Source: Sphingobacterium bambusae (GTDB lineage Bacteria; Bacteroidota; Bacteroidia; Sphingobacteriales; Sphingobacteriaceae). Taken from it: a DNA stretch of 64,000 nt. The notes beneath the pieces were generated by a model. That model was not told where the DNA came from and did not search any database. It worked only from the letters and a program-made list of their open reading frames with translations. Positions within the stretch are counted from its first letter, which is position 1; every line of letters starts with the position of its first letter. Positions 7,437-15,977 of this stretch are shown piece after piece. Location: positions 3,472,001 through 3,536,000 of the forward strand of contig NZ_CP138332.1 of assembly GCF_033955345.1 (NCBI RefSeq), in the 5' to 3' direction. A program made the position numbers and the translations under genes.

Positions 7437-8774
7437 ATGAAAAAAATTAGATTTAGAATTTGTATCATGGCTATTTTTTTGTGTGCCATGACCGCATGTC
7501 AGAAGGAATTACCAACAGAACGGCCAGAAGAAACCCTAAAGACGGATAACAGTAAAGCCATTATCGGCGGCCAACCAACGAGTATTCAAACCGTGCCCTA
7601 CCAAGTGAATGTAAATGGGTCGGGCGGCGGTGTTATTATTGGAGATAGATGGATTGTAACGGCTGCGCACGTTGTCCAGTCTTTTGTAAACTCTCCCGGT
7701 GGAGTTAGTATTATTGCGGGAGATTCCAAAGTGACGGGAACTCCAGAGTCGACTCGGCAGTTGAGAAACGCCGACGCTGTCATACTACACCCTAGTTGGC
7801 AAAATGCTCAGGAATTTGATATTGCATTAATCCGATTGTCGCAGCCGTTAACATTTAATCTGGGTGTTCAGCCGATCGCTTACTCTATTCCCAGCGATCC
7901 ACTGGCAGTGAACAATCTCGCATATGTTTCGGGCTGGGGCTTGATTAGATTTGATGGATTTGATTCTTTTGGTCGTCCTACAGGTCTACAAACTAATAAT
8001 TTGTTCGGTACCAATGTACGAATTGCTGACTTGGCAAATCCAAGGATTGTCTGGACCTCCTCCACTTCGGGGTCTCAACAAGCGCCATGTATCGGGGATA
8101 GCGGTGGACCATTAACCGTAAATTTCCCAAATATGGGAAAGGTGTTAGTCGGTGTAGTCAATGGATGGGGCGATTGTAACGTAGGACAGAAAGGGTATGC
8201 TCGTATCTCTAACTATGCGGACTGGATTTTAGATGTGACCGGGATTGGTAGATATGACATACTTGGCGTTAATCAATTTTGTAACTCTGGAACATATACA
8301 GTGAGTGGACTGCCGAGTGGAGCGGTGGTGACATGGAGTGCTAGTCCAACCGCATACGCCCAGTTAACAACAACCGGAAGTACAGCATTACTGACCTACA
8401 ATTCTTTTGGGGAAGTAGTACTTACAGCACATATTACGAACAATGGGGTTTCGATAGGTACTGCGACAAAGAAAGTTATTTCCGGCGATATTTTTGTCGG
8501 TGAAATTTATGGCGCGCCTGATAATGTTATGCTTTGTCCGGGTTCCACAGTAGATTTAAACTTCAGTGGTCCAGCAGCTACGTGGTCTGTGTTGAATGGT
8601 ACAATATTATCTCAGTCGGGGAATAATATCAGGGTAAGCGTGGGGTCGGCTTTGGCGGGGACTACCGCTGTGCAAGCGATTTTCAGCGATGGCTGTGGTC
8701 GGGAGAGGGTAGTACAGAAAACTATTGTAATTTCATCTGATCAAAATTGTGGTGGGGGAGGTGTCACCATGTAA
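7437..8774 (+). CDS. Trypsin-like (S1 family) serine protease lipoprotein with C-terminal Ig-like region
   Basis: This 445-residue secreted endopeptidase is probably lipid-anchored: the signal ends at the lipobox AMTAC, Cys 21. A short propeptide ends before IIGG (residues 42-45), the classical activation site of chymotrypsin-fold enzymes. The triad is complete: His 78 (TAAH), Asp 128 (EFDIALI) and Ser 222 (GDSGGP). Residues from about 275 onward are not protease. They form Ser/Thr/Gly-rich segments resembling Ig or PKD folds (YTVSGLPSGAVVTWSAS, then a second unit near CPGSTVDLNFSG), and the protein ends in a Gly-rich tail. It is a single-gene unit with a terminator behind it. Bacterial S1 proteases with full activation motifs are less common than subtilisins in this phylum. 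Role unknown: nutrient proteolysis or interference are possible. Confidence 0.9.
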   Translation: MKKIRFRICIMAIFLCAMTACQKELPTERPEETLKTDNSKAIIGGQPTSIQTVPYQVNVNGSGGGVIIGDRWIVTAAHVVQSFVNSPGGVSIIAGDSKVTGTPESTRQLRNADAVILHPSWQNAQEFDIALIRLSQPLTFNLGVQPIAYSIPSDPLAVNNLAYVSGWGLIRFDGFDSFGRPTGLQTNNLFGTNVRIADLANPRIVWTSSTSGSQQAPCIGDSGGPLTVNFPNMGKVLVGVVNGWGDCNVGQKGYARISNYADWILDVTGIGRYDILGVNQFCNSGTYTVSGLPSGAVVTWSASPTAYAQLTTTGSTALLTYNSFGEVVLTAHITNNGVSIGTATKKVISGDIFVGEIYGAPDNVMLCPGSTVDLNFSGPAATWSVLNGTILSQSGNNIRVSVGSALAGTTAVQAIFSDGCGRERVVQKTIVISSDQNCGGGGVTM

Positions 8775-8863
8775 ATTATAGAAGCTGATAGGTAAAGAAT
8801 ATCGTTATGAAGCAAACTATTATCCTCACCTGTCCGGTAATAATTTTAAAAAAAAATATTAGT

Positions 8864-8904
8864 AAAAGGAAGATTGAATTATTGATGTTCAGTCTTCCTT
8901 TTTT
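8864..8904. terminator. Terminator, possibly bidirectional
   Basis: AAAAGGAAGATTGAA (8864-8878) pairs with TTCAGTCTTCCTTTT (8888-8902) with one mismatch. Ts follow on the plus strand, and an A tract on the left gives a T tract on the minus strand. It lies between the convergent protease gene and the gene at 8978-9637. Confidence 0.85.
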
Positions 8905-8977
8905 CAATTTCCTGCACTTAGTCAATTTAAACATTCTAAAAAAGACAGTCGTAAAGTTAAAATGTTTGTGATATAGA

Positions 8978-9637
8978 TCACCTCCCAAATCCCGCTATCA
9001 GCTGCGCGTAGAAACCGTGCACACGATCGGCAGGCGCTCCTGTTGCCTGTGCGTCAGCAACCTGCCAGTTGCCTGCGTTTAAACCATGTTTATAGCCTAT
9101 GCGAAAGAAAGGCAGGTAGATGTTGCGCTCTTGGATGTGCCGCTTGAAGGTTATCCCCACATCAGCCACGGCGCCCTGCTGATCCACCCGTATGCGGTTA
9201 GCTCTTGTTTGGAGGAAGTCGTCAAAGGTTCCCGACATATCCGGTTGAACAACATGAACGCGCGTATCTTGGTAGCCTATCCCTATTTCGGGAGCAGTAA
9301 CGATAGATCCGAAGGTCAGGGCATTTGTTGATAGATAAAAACGTATATCGTTTTGTCGAAAATCATTGTCTGAAAAATCGCTGGAAATAGTGTGCTGCAT
9401 ACCGATGATTAACGGCTTGGTGCGATAGGCGAGGCCAATGCCTCCACTCATCAAGAAGGCTCCCTGTTTGTTTAGATCATGTGCCTGAAGTCGGGCGTTG
9501 AGGTTGCTGAAGTTGGCATGCTCCACACCGGCGGCGATGGAAACTTCCAGTGGAAGTTTTTTCCTGTTAAGCCCTTGACCGAATAGCGAGGCTCCACTTA
9601 ACAGGATGATGGAAATGCTGAGTAGTTTTCTTTTCAT
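8978..9637 (-). CDS. Outer-membrane beta-barrel-like protein, function unknown
   Basis: The frame encodes 219 residues with a signal peptide (MKRKLLSISIILLSGASLFGQ). The mature chain has alternating, Gly- and aromatic-rich strands (VSIAAGVEHANF, SGGIGLAYRTKPLIIGMQHT, ADVGITFKRHI, GFYAQLIAGFGR). Such size, strand pattern and an Arg- or Phe-ending terminal strand fit an 8- to 10-stranded outer-membrane barrel. It is transcribed divergently from the TonB-dependent receptor at 9922, across 284 bases, and could share its regulation. No named family was recognised. Confidence 0.7.
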   Translation of the reverse strand: MKRKLLSISIILLSGASLFGQGLNRKKLPLEVSIAAGVEHANFSNLNARLQAHDLNKQGAFLMSGGIGLAYRTKPLIIGMQHTISSDFSDNDFRQNDIRFYLSTNALTFGSIVTAPEIGIGYQDTRVHVVQPDMSGTFDDFLQTRANRIRVDQQGAVADVGITFKRHIQERNIYLPFFRIGYKHGLNAGNWQVADAQATGAPADRVHGFYAQLIAGFGR

Positions 9638-9821
9638 AAAGTTGCGTGTAAAGGTTTAAAATGCGTAGCATCAATAGCTAGATGTAATATAGTGTATTTA
9701 GAGTTATGTTGTTTGTTGTCAATGCTTAAGGCTTGGATTTTTAACACATTTTAAGGTTTTTTTGCTTGTTACATGTCTATTTCGGCGATATGCATAACCT
9801 TTTGCTACCCCCCTATATCCT

Positions 9822-9899
9822 CTTAACGTTAAGCTATCTTTAATTAATGTTTTGTTAACATAGTAGTTACGTTGGGTTGATGTTAACTTCATAGGTTTG
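9822..9899 (+). promoter_or_regulatory. Promoter and operator-like repeats of the receptor/phytase unit
   Basis: A Bacteroidota promoter fits TTG at 9872-9874, a 17-base spacer and TAGGTTTG (TAnnTTTG) at 9892-9899, leaving a short leader before the ATG at 9922. Upstream lie a perfect 12-base palindrome CTTAACGTTAAG (9822-9833) and two TGTTAAC units (9853-9859 and 9881-9887), one of them beside the -33 region. TTAAC-type repeats in front of phosphate genes suggest PhoB-like control; this is inference. Confidence 0.5.
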
Positions 9900-9921
9900 T
9901 CGCAATTTCAAACTACTAATC

Positions 9922-12729
9922 ATGAAGTTTTTTACTACACTACTACTGTCTTTTATCGCCCTGCTAAGCTATGGGCAAAGCACCGTGTTGACGGGTAAGG
10001 TAACGGATGAAGCCGATCGCTTTTCTCTTCCTGGGGCTACCATTCGTATTACGGAGGGAAACCGCTACACGGTTTCCGGTCAAAACGGAAGCTTCGAATT
10101 CCTTGATCTCCCTGAAGGAACCTACACCGTGTCGGTTGTCTATTTGGGATATCAACCCCTAGAAAGAAAAATCACGGTCAAACGCGGACAAAAAAACAAC
10201 ATCGACCTGACTTTGGTTACTGCCGCCAACACACTTTCGGAGGTTGTCGTGATGGGCGATATGTTGAAGGGGCAAGCACGTGCATTGAATCAACAAAAGA
10301 ATAACCAAAATATTTCCAATATCATATCCTCGGATCAGGTAGGACGTTTCCCGGATGCTAACATCGGGGATGCCTTGAAGCGTGTGCCGGGTATCACTAT
10401 GCAAAATGACCAAGGTGAGGCGCGTAACATCATTATCCGTGGTTTGGCACCTAACCTGAACTCGGTAACCTTGAACGGCGACCGTATCCCTTCCGCTGAG
10501 GGGGACAACCGTAATGTACAGATGGATCTTATCCCTGCTGATATGATATCTACCATTGAGGTGAACAAGACATTAACACCTGATATGGATGCTGATGCGA
10601 TTGGTGGTTCGGTAAATTTGATCACCCGCGCATCGCCGAACGGCCAACGGATTTCCGCGACGCTTGCTGGTGGTTATGGCCCAATACGCGACAAAGCAAA
10701 TTATACAGCAGGTTTGGTGTATGGAAACCGCTTTGCAAACAATAAAATTGGTCTTGTTTTCAGCGGATCGTTCAATAATAACCGCTTTGGATCTGATAAC
10801 GTAGAAGGCGTTTGGGATCAAGACGACAACGGTAATGTTTTCCTTCAAGAGATGGACATCAGAAAATACGACGTACAACGTATTCGCCGCAGCACAGCCT
10901 TGGCCTTTGATTATAAAATAAACGAAAAGCACATGTTCTATGCCAATGCGATGTACAACTGGCGTGATGACTTGGAAAATAGATATCGTGTGCGCTACCG
11001 CGATTTGGAACCGGTTTACAACGCTACGAATGGCATTACAGGGTACACCGGTAACATACGTCGTGAAACCAAAGGTGGTATCGACAATTCTACCAATAAA
11101 AATGCACGCTTGGAACGACAGACTGTACAGAACTACGCTGTAGGCGGGGAGCACTTGTTTGGTTCCAAGCTTGATTTAGACTGGTCGGCGAACTATGCTA
11201 CGGCTAGCGAAGACAGACCTAACGAGCGTTACATAGATTTCGAGCAGGAAGATGTGGCTATCGGTCAGAATCTTTTAAATACTAGAAAGCCATTTATCAC
11301 GGTCAACGAGGATCCTAGCAACTTCAGCCTGCGTACCATTAGTGAGAATCATGATTTTACCAAGGAAGAAGAATTTGGTTCGAAGATTAATGTTCGTTTT
11401 CCCCTGTCGGTTATCGATGGACAAAAAGGAAGATTGCGTACCGGTGTACGTTTGCGCCTAAAAGATAAGATGCGCGATAACATTTTCTACGAGTACGAAC
11501 CCATTAACGAAGTTGGTTCCTTAAGTGATGTGCCCAATGTTTACTATAGCGGTCAGGGCTATCAAGCAGGTGAGCAATATGCGCCGGGTTATTTTGTGGA
11601 TAGAAACTACTTAGGAAATTTAGACCTCACGAATGGAAGCCAGTACACAGAAGAGGCGCAAGCTGCTGAATTTTTAGCGTTGAATTATCGGGCGAAAGAG
11701 CAAATTTTTGCGAGTTACCTGCGTTGGGATCAAGATTTCACGGATAAGCTTTCCATGATTTTAGGTGCACGTGTGGAACATACACGAATCAACTACACCG
11801 GAAACTTTGTACTTGATGAGGAAGAGTTGTTGGGCGAGGTAAACAACAAGAATAACTATACGAATGTGCTTCCAAATATCTCGTTTAAGTACAAAGCTAC
11901 AGAGTCGACCGTATTACGGGCGGCTTTCACCACGGCAATAGCTCGTCCAAATTATTATGCACTAGCACCCTATGTAAGCGCTTTGCCTGGAGATACAGAA
12001 ATTCAAGCAGGTAACCCAGACCTCAATGCGACGTATTCCTACAACGCAGATTTGATGGCTGAGCATTATTTCCGTTCGGTGGGTATTCTTTCGGGAGGTG
12101 TTTTCTACAAGAACTTGAAAGACTTTATTTATACATACCGTAACAACCAATATACTACGGCTAATTTTGCGAGCGACTTTCCAAATCAACAAAATCCTAT
12201 TCCTGCTGGCGAGAACTTTCAGTTTGTACAGCAAAGAAATGGCGATAATGTAGATGTTTATGGCTTTGAGGTAGCCTTTCAACGTCAGTTGGACTTTCTT
12301 CCTGGACGTTTCCTTAAGGGTTTTGGGGTATATGTGAACTACACGAATACAAATTCTACGGCACGCGGAATTACGAACTCGGATGGTGATGAACGTACCG
12401 ATGTGAAATTGCCAGGAACAGCACCTCACATGTTTAACGGATCGCTATCTTGGGAAAACAATAAGTTTACCTCTCGTGTTTCCTTAAATTATACCTCTTC
12501 GTATATTGACGAGTTAGGAGGAGATGCCTTTGAAGATAGATACTATGACAAGCAGTTGTTCTTGGATGCAAATGCGGCCTATAAGATTACACCGAAATTC
12601 CGCGTGTTTCTCGAAGCCAACAATTTGACCAATCAGCCCTTGCGTTACTACCAAGGTATTTCTTCACGCACTATGCAAATGGAATACTACCAAGCACGTT
12701 TTAACCTAGGGGTGAAATTCGACTTGTAG
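9922..12729 (+). CDS. TonB-dependent receptor, likely for phytate or organic phosphate
   Basis: This 935-residue outer-membrane transporter has a signal peptide (residues 1-19), a carboxypeptidase-regulatory-like domain (about 22-100), a TonB-box-like SEVVVMGD (106-113) and a plug with DALKRVPGITMQND, RNIIIRGLAPNLNSVTLNG, and AIGGSVNLITR. The beta-barrel ends in RFNLGVKFDL. It resembles the longer TonB receptor group found in Caulobacter, Xanthomonas and Bacteroidota rather than SusC, and no susD follows. The phytase gene starts 77 bases downstream with no terminator between, so the pair is probably one operon in which the receptor takes up phytate or its hydrolysis products. The substrate is inferred from that neighbour only. 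Confidence 0.9.
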   Translation: MKFFTTLLLSFIALLSYGQSTVLTGKVTDEADRFSLPGATIRITEGNRYTVSGQNGSFEFLDLPEGTYTVSVVYLGYQPLERKITVKRGQKNNIDLTLVTAANTLSEVVVMGDMLKGQARALNQQKNNQNISNIISSDQVGRFPDANIGDALKRVPGITMQNDQGEARNIIIRGLAPNLNSVTLNGDRIPSAEGDNRNVQMDLIPADMISTIEVNKTLTPDMDADAIGGSVNLITRASPNGQRISATLAGGYGPIRDKANYTAGLVYGNRFANNKIGLVFSGSFNNNRFGSDNVEGVWDQDDNGNVFLQEMDIRKYDVQRIRRSTALAFDYKINEKHMFYANAMYNWRDDLENRYRVRYRDLEPVYNATNGITGYTGNIRRETKGGIDNSTNKNARLERQTVQNYAVGGEHLFGSKLDLDWSANYATASEDRPNERYIDFEQEDVAIGQNLLNTRKPFITVNEDPSNFSLRTISENHDFTKEEEFGSKINVRFPLSVIDGQKGRLRTGVRLRLKDKMRDNIFYEYEPINEVGSLSDVPNVYYSGQGYQAGEQYAPGYFVDRNYLGNLDLTNGSQYTEEAQAAEFLALNYRAKEQIFASYLRWDQDFTDKLSMILGARVEHTRINYTGNFVLDEEELLGEVNNKNNYTNVLPNISFKYKATESTVLRAAFTTAIARPNYYALAPYVSALPGDTEIQAGNPDLNATYSYNADLMAEHYFRSVGILSGGVFYKNLKDFIYTYRNNQYTTANFASDFPNQQNPIPAGENFQFVQQRNGDNVDVYGFEVAFQRQLDFLPGRFLKGFGVYVNYTNTNSTARGITNSDGDERTDVKLPGTAPHMFNGSLSWENNKFTSRVSLNYTSSYIDELGGDAFEDRYYDKQLFLDANAAYKITPKFRVFLEANNLTNQPLRYYQGISSRTMQMEYYQARFNLGVKFDL

Positions 12730-12806
12730 GTAACACCAACAATATAAGAATGAAATTCGCCTAGCAATAGGGCGATCGTATGAATGAACATCATAGCACG
12801 CATAAC

Positions 12807-13889
12807 ATGAACAAAAATAACAAATTGATATCCGCAGCTCTGCTTGCCTTAGGGCTAATGGCATCCTGCTCGTCGGGCTTGGCACCCGTTGCCAAAGATG
12901 CGGTTGTGCCAACCGTCGTTACCGAGCAAACTGAATTTGATACTGATGACCCGGCCATATGGATACACCCTACGGATCCGAGTCAAAGTTTGATCCTCGG
13001 AACGGACAAGGAAGTTGGCGGTGGGCTTTACCTTTACAATTTGGCAGGAAAGATTGTGAAAAAAGTCACCGGACTCGAGCGTCCGAACAACGTGGATATT
13101 GCCTATAGCTTGGATATCAATGGTAAAAAGGTGGATATCGCCATCGCTACAGAACGCAAAGCCCACAAGATCCGTGTGTATAGCTTGCCAGACCTCACAC
13201 CTATTGATAATGGAGGGATTTCTATTTTCGAAGGCGAGACGGGAGAAGGCGAACGGGATGGTATGGGTATTTCTATCTACACGAAGAAAGATTCCTTAGG
13301 CTCCAGTATCTACGCTATCGTGGGTCGGAAAACCGGTCCTTCGGGCAGCTACCTATGGCAATATAAGATTACCGCTGGTGCGGACGGTATCGCCAAAGGT
13401 GAAGTTGTGCGTAAATTTGGTACCTACAGTGGTAAGAAGGAAATTGAAGCGATCGCAGTAGACAATGAGCTGGGTTACGTGTATTACTCCGATGAAACGG
13501 TTGGGGTACGCAAGTATTATGCAGATCCCGAAAAGAAAGATGATACCGAGCTGGCTTTCTTCGCGCAGCAGGACGTGAAGTCTGATCATGAAGGAATTGC
13601 CATCTACAAAACCACAGATTCCACTGGTTACATTCTACTCTCCAACCAGCAGAATAACTCTTTTGTGGTGTATCCTCGCGAAGGAAACATCGGAAATGCC
13701 AACAGCTATACGAAGCTGGCCGATATTCCGGTGTCGGCAATCGAATGTGATGGCGCCGAAGCAACTAGCTTGAACCTAGGGGGCAAATTTCCAAAAGGAA
13801 TGCTAGTTGCCATGAGCAATGGTAAGGTGTTCCACTATTACGACTGGAACTTGATTCAAGAACGAATTGATAAAGGCGAAGGTAAATAG
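12807..13889 (+). CDS. Beta-propeller phytase lipoprotein (3-phytase)
   Basis: This enzyme hydrolyses phytate (myo-inositol hexakisphosphate) to lower inositol phosphates and phosphate, using bound calcium. The ATG at 12807 is chosen because it directly opens a lipoprotein signal (MNKNNKLISA, then lipobox LMASC, Cys 21); an earlier ATG at 12780 adds only nine polar residues. Beta-propeller phytase motifs are present in order: DDPAIW (47-52), ERPNNVDI, ERDGMG, VGRKTGPSG, EIEAIAVD, SDHEGIAIY, LLSNQQNNSFVVY and CDGAEATS. The total length of about 360 residues is normal for the family. The anchor and signal place it in the periplasm or at the surface, next to the receptor encoded upstream. Confidence 0.95.
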   Translation: MNKNNKLISAALLALGLMASCSSGLAPVAKDAVVPTVVTEQTEFDTDDPAIWIHPTDPSQSLILGTDKEVGGGLYLYNLAGKIVKKVTGLERPNNVDIAYSLDINGKKVDIAIATERKAHKIRVYSLPDLTPIDNGGISIFEGETGEGERDGMGISIYTKKDSLGSSIYAIVGRKTGPSGSYLWQYKITAGADGIAKGEVVRKFGTYSGKKEIEAIAVDNELGYVYYSDETVGVRKYYADPEKKDDTELAFFAQQDVKSDHEGIAIYKTTDSTGYILLSNQQNNSFVVYPREGNIGNANSYTKLADIPVSAIECDGAEATSLNLGGKFPKGMLVAMSNGKVFHYYDWNLIQERIDKGEGK

Positions 13890-13940
13890 CGCCGAAAGCG
13901 ATGAGCTAACGAACAGCTACATATACAAGTGTCAGAAGAG

Positions 13941-13973
13941 AACGCAGCGACGAGGAGTCGTTGCGTTTTTTTG
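13941..13973 (+). terminator. Rho-independent terminator after phytase
   Basis: AACGCAGCGAC (13941-13951) pairs with GTCGTTGCGTT (13957-13967; one G-T pair), with a 5-base loop, followed by a T run interrupted once by G. Confidence 0.95.
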
Positions 13974-14116
13974 TAAAAAATCAAATGGAAGTGAAAATTT
14001 TAATTTTTTCAACTGTTATATTGAAAAAAAATAATACCTTGGATTCGTAAAGCGTCAATAATCTCAATATGATACTTTTACTAACTGACATTTATTATTA
14101 TTATTAGCTGTGGAAA

Positions 14117-14656
14117 ATGAATGCTGTAGATCCTGATAAATTATTATTTAGCAAGTACTATCGATCGCTCTGCTATTTTGCTTGGCAAATGGTGCAAGAC
14201 GAAAATTTAGCCGAAGACTTAGCGCAGGATGCATTTGTCAGTTATTTCCAAGAACGCGGTCGTATAGCTAGTGATGAGAAAGCGATAAAGGCATTTTTAT
14301 ATGCTGCAATTAAATACGCAGTCTACAACTTGAGCCGTAAGAGCAAAACCGTAGAGAAATTTTGGCAACGAACAGGGTATCAGGAAAGTGATGATATAGA
14401 TTATGAGCATCAAGTAATTCGAGCAGAATTTATGACCGCTATTCATGCTACCTTATCTACGTTACCGGATGGCTGCCAGAAAATTATGACGATGAGTTAC
14501 GTTGAGGGTTTTTCGAATGAGGAAATTGCCGAACAGCTTAAAATAAGTATCAATACGATTAAGACTCAAAAGAAAAGGGGACTTCGCGTGTTGCGTTCTA
14601 AGTTGAGTTCAGACTATTTCTCGATAGTTTTTGCATTATTCCTAAGTAATTTTTAA
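14117..14656 (+). CDS. ECF RNA polymerase sigma factor (FecI-like)
   Basis: The frame encodes 179 residues with the two-domain layout of extracytoplasmic-function sigma factors. Region 2 (about 10-75) contains LAEDLAQDAFVSYFQ, and region 4 (about 118-170) contains LPDGCQKIMTMSYVEGFSNE followed by a helix-turn-helix EEIAEQLKISINTIKTQKKR. It is the first gene of the locus that continues with the anti-sigma factor, SusC with STN domain and SusD. By analogy with FecI and Bacteroides ECF/anti-sigma pairs, substrate binding at the outer membrane would release it to activate the susC promoter. An AT-rich 55-base gap separates it from the FecR gene. Confidence 0.95.
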   Translation: MNAVDPDKLLFSKYYRSLCYFAWQMVQDENLAEDLAQDAFVSYFQERGRIASDEKAIKAFLYAAIKYAVYNLSRKSKTVEKFWQRTGYQESDDIDYEHQVIRAEFMTAIHATLSTLPDGCQKIMTMSYVEGFSNEEIAEQLKISINTIKTQKKRGLRVLRSKLSSDYFSIVFALFLSNF

Positions 14657-14711
14657 AAAAAACAAATTTCTTGTCACCCCGAATCCAACTTTAAGTTTCT
14701 TAGCTTAAATT

Positions 14712-15857
14712 ATGGATACTACCCCTTTTGATATAGCGGATATTCTGGTCAAGAAATTCAAAATGATTTCTGTTTCTGAGGAAGAAGCACTCTTTTTGGA
14801 GTTTTGGTTGAGTAAAAGTGTTAAAAACCAAGCGCTTTTTAATAAATTGATGCAAGATGGAGCTGATTTTGATTCGTTTTGGTTAGATCAATTAAAAGAA
14901 GAAGAAGCGTGGAATAGCGTGCAGCGAAAGCGTCAGCCTAGAAAATACCGATTTAAAATTTTTGCAGCTGCGGCATCTATGGCGGTTTTTCTCGCTTTTG
15001 CAAGCTATTGGTTTTTTGTACAATCGCAGGAGGAACAAACCCGACATATTGTTGAAAAGGTGGACGGCAAAGAAAAGCATGATGTGCTGCCAGCTAACCT
15101 AGGCGCTAAGATTATTTTGGCCAATGGACGTGAACTTCAAGTGGAAGACACTTTAGATATTGTTTCAGACCATAAATTTACGAAGAGTGCAATCGATGGG
15201 GACGAACCTATCGAAAGTAATCAAATGGTCTACCACACCTTACTCGTTCCGGCAGCTAATTTTTTTAAGTTGACACTAGCTGATGGAACTGCCGTGTGGG
15301 TGAATTCGAAAAGCGAGTTACGTTTTCCAACAACATTTTCTGGATCCGAACGACGCGTATTTCTGCGTGGCGAGGCCTATTTTGAGGTTGCCAAAAATGC
15401 TGAAAAGCCTTTTTACGTGAAAACGGAAGATGCGGAGGTAAAGGTATTGGGTACACATTTTAACGTGTCGACTTATGGAAAAGCTAGCAAAACAAGTTTG
15501 GAAGAAGGGCGGGTGGAAGTTTCTAGCAACGATAAAACGGTGTTAGTTTTTCCAGGTCAAAGTGTGCAATGGTCGAATGGTGAACTTAAAGTCAAGCCAA
15601 CAAATTTACAGAAAGATCTAGCTTGGAAAAACAATGAATTTTATTTCAAGGAAGATAATATCCTCAACATTGCGCATCAATTGAAGCTTTGGTACGATTT
15701 GGAGGTATCTATTTCTACTGATGTAGCGTTGGATGCCACTTATTCTGGAGAGATTCGTAGAAACGTACGTCTGTCCGAAGTCTTGCGTATGATGGCCTTT
15801 GTTAGCGATCTAGATTTCAAACTGAACAAAAATAAATTATTAATCACAAAAAAATAA
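14712..15857 (+). CDS. FecR-type transmembrane anti-sigma factor
   Basis: This 381-residue single-pass inner-membrane protein holds the ECF sigma factor in check and reads the state of the SusC transporter. A cytoplasmic part (about 1-78) is followed by a membrane segment (IFAAAASMAVFLAFASYWFF, about 80-100), the periplasmic FecR domain (about 180-290, with LTLADGTAVWVNSKSELRFP, YFEVAKNAEKPFYV and VLGTHFNVSTY) and a C-terminal DUF4974-like domain (about 310-381, with NILNIAHQLKLWYDLEV and YSGEIRRNVRLSEVL). This is the standard Bacteroidota arrangement. The C-terminal domain is expected to contact the STN domain of the downstream SusC. Confidence 0.95.
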   Translation: MDTTPFDIADILVKKFKMISVSEEEALFLEFWLSKSVKNQALFNKLMQDGADFDSFWLDQLKEEEAWNSVQRKRQPRKYRFKIFAAAASMAVFLAFASYWFFVQSQEEQTRHIVEKVDGKEKHDVLPANLGAKIILANGRELQVEDTLDIVSDHKFTKSAIDGDEPIESNQMVYHTLLVPAANFFKLTLADGTAVWVNSKSELRFPTTFSGSERRVFLRGEAYFEVAKNAEKPFYVKTEDAEVKVLGTHFNVSTYGKASKTSLEEGRVEVSSNDKTVLVFPGQSVQWSNGELKVKPTNLQKDLAWKNNEFYFKEDNILNIAHQLKLWYDLEVSISTDVALDATYSGEIRRNVRLSEVLRMMAFVSDLDFKLNKNKLLITKK

Positions 15858-15892
15858 AACATGACATAATTGTACCAAAGCATCAAAAAAAA

Positions 15893-15916
15893 ACAGGAGT
15901 GTTGCAGCACCCCTGT
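15893..15916 (+). promoter_or_regulatory. Hairpin in the leader between fecR and susC
   Basis: ACAGGAGTG (15893-15901) pairs with CACCCCTGT (15908-15916), with one mismatch and a 6-base loop (TTGCAG). No T tract follows, so it is not a normal terminator. It lies 62-85 bases before the susC start and may be a structured mRNA leader, processing site or attenuator. Confidence 0.5.
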
Positions 15917-15977
15917 AAATCACTAAGTTAAATTAAAGAATACTAACCCTTAACCATTAACTCAACTATTCAAATGT

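Noticed and set aside
8690..8774. Type IX secretion C-terminal domain on the protease
   Set aside because: The end is a Gly-rich tail, and the N-terminal lipobox indicates lipoprotein export instead.
8776..8988. 70-codon minus-strand frame between the protease and the barrel protein
   Set aside because: It covers the terminator hairpin and AT-rich non-coding DNA; the hydrophobic translation comes from T/A-rich sequence.
10573..11154. 193-codon minus-strand frame inside the TonB receptor gene
   Set aside because: It is antisense to a strongly supported receptor and has no signal peptide or family features of its own.
11962..12429. 155-codon minus-strand frame inside the TonB receptor gene
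   Set aside because: It overlaps conserved receptor barrel coding sequence and its translation has no recognisable protein features.
14037..14116. Clear sigma promoter before the ECF gene
   Set aside because: TACCTTGG only partly matches TAnnTTTG and no convincing -33 element stands at the right distance.
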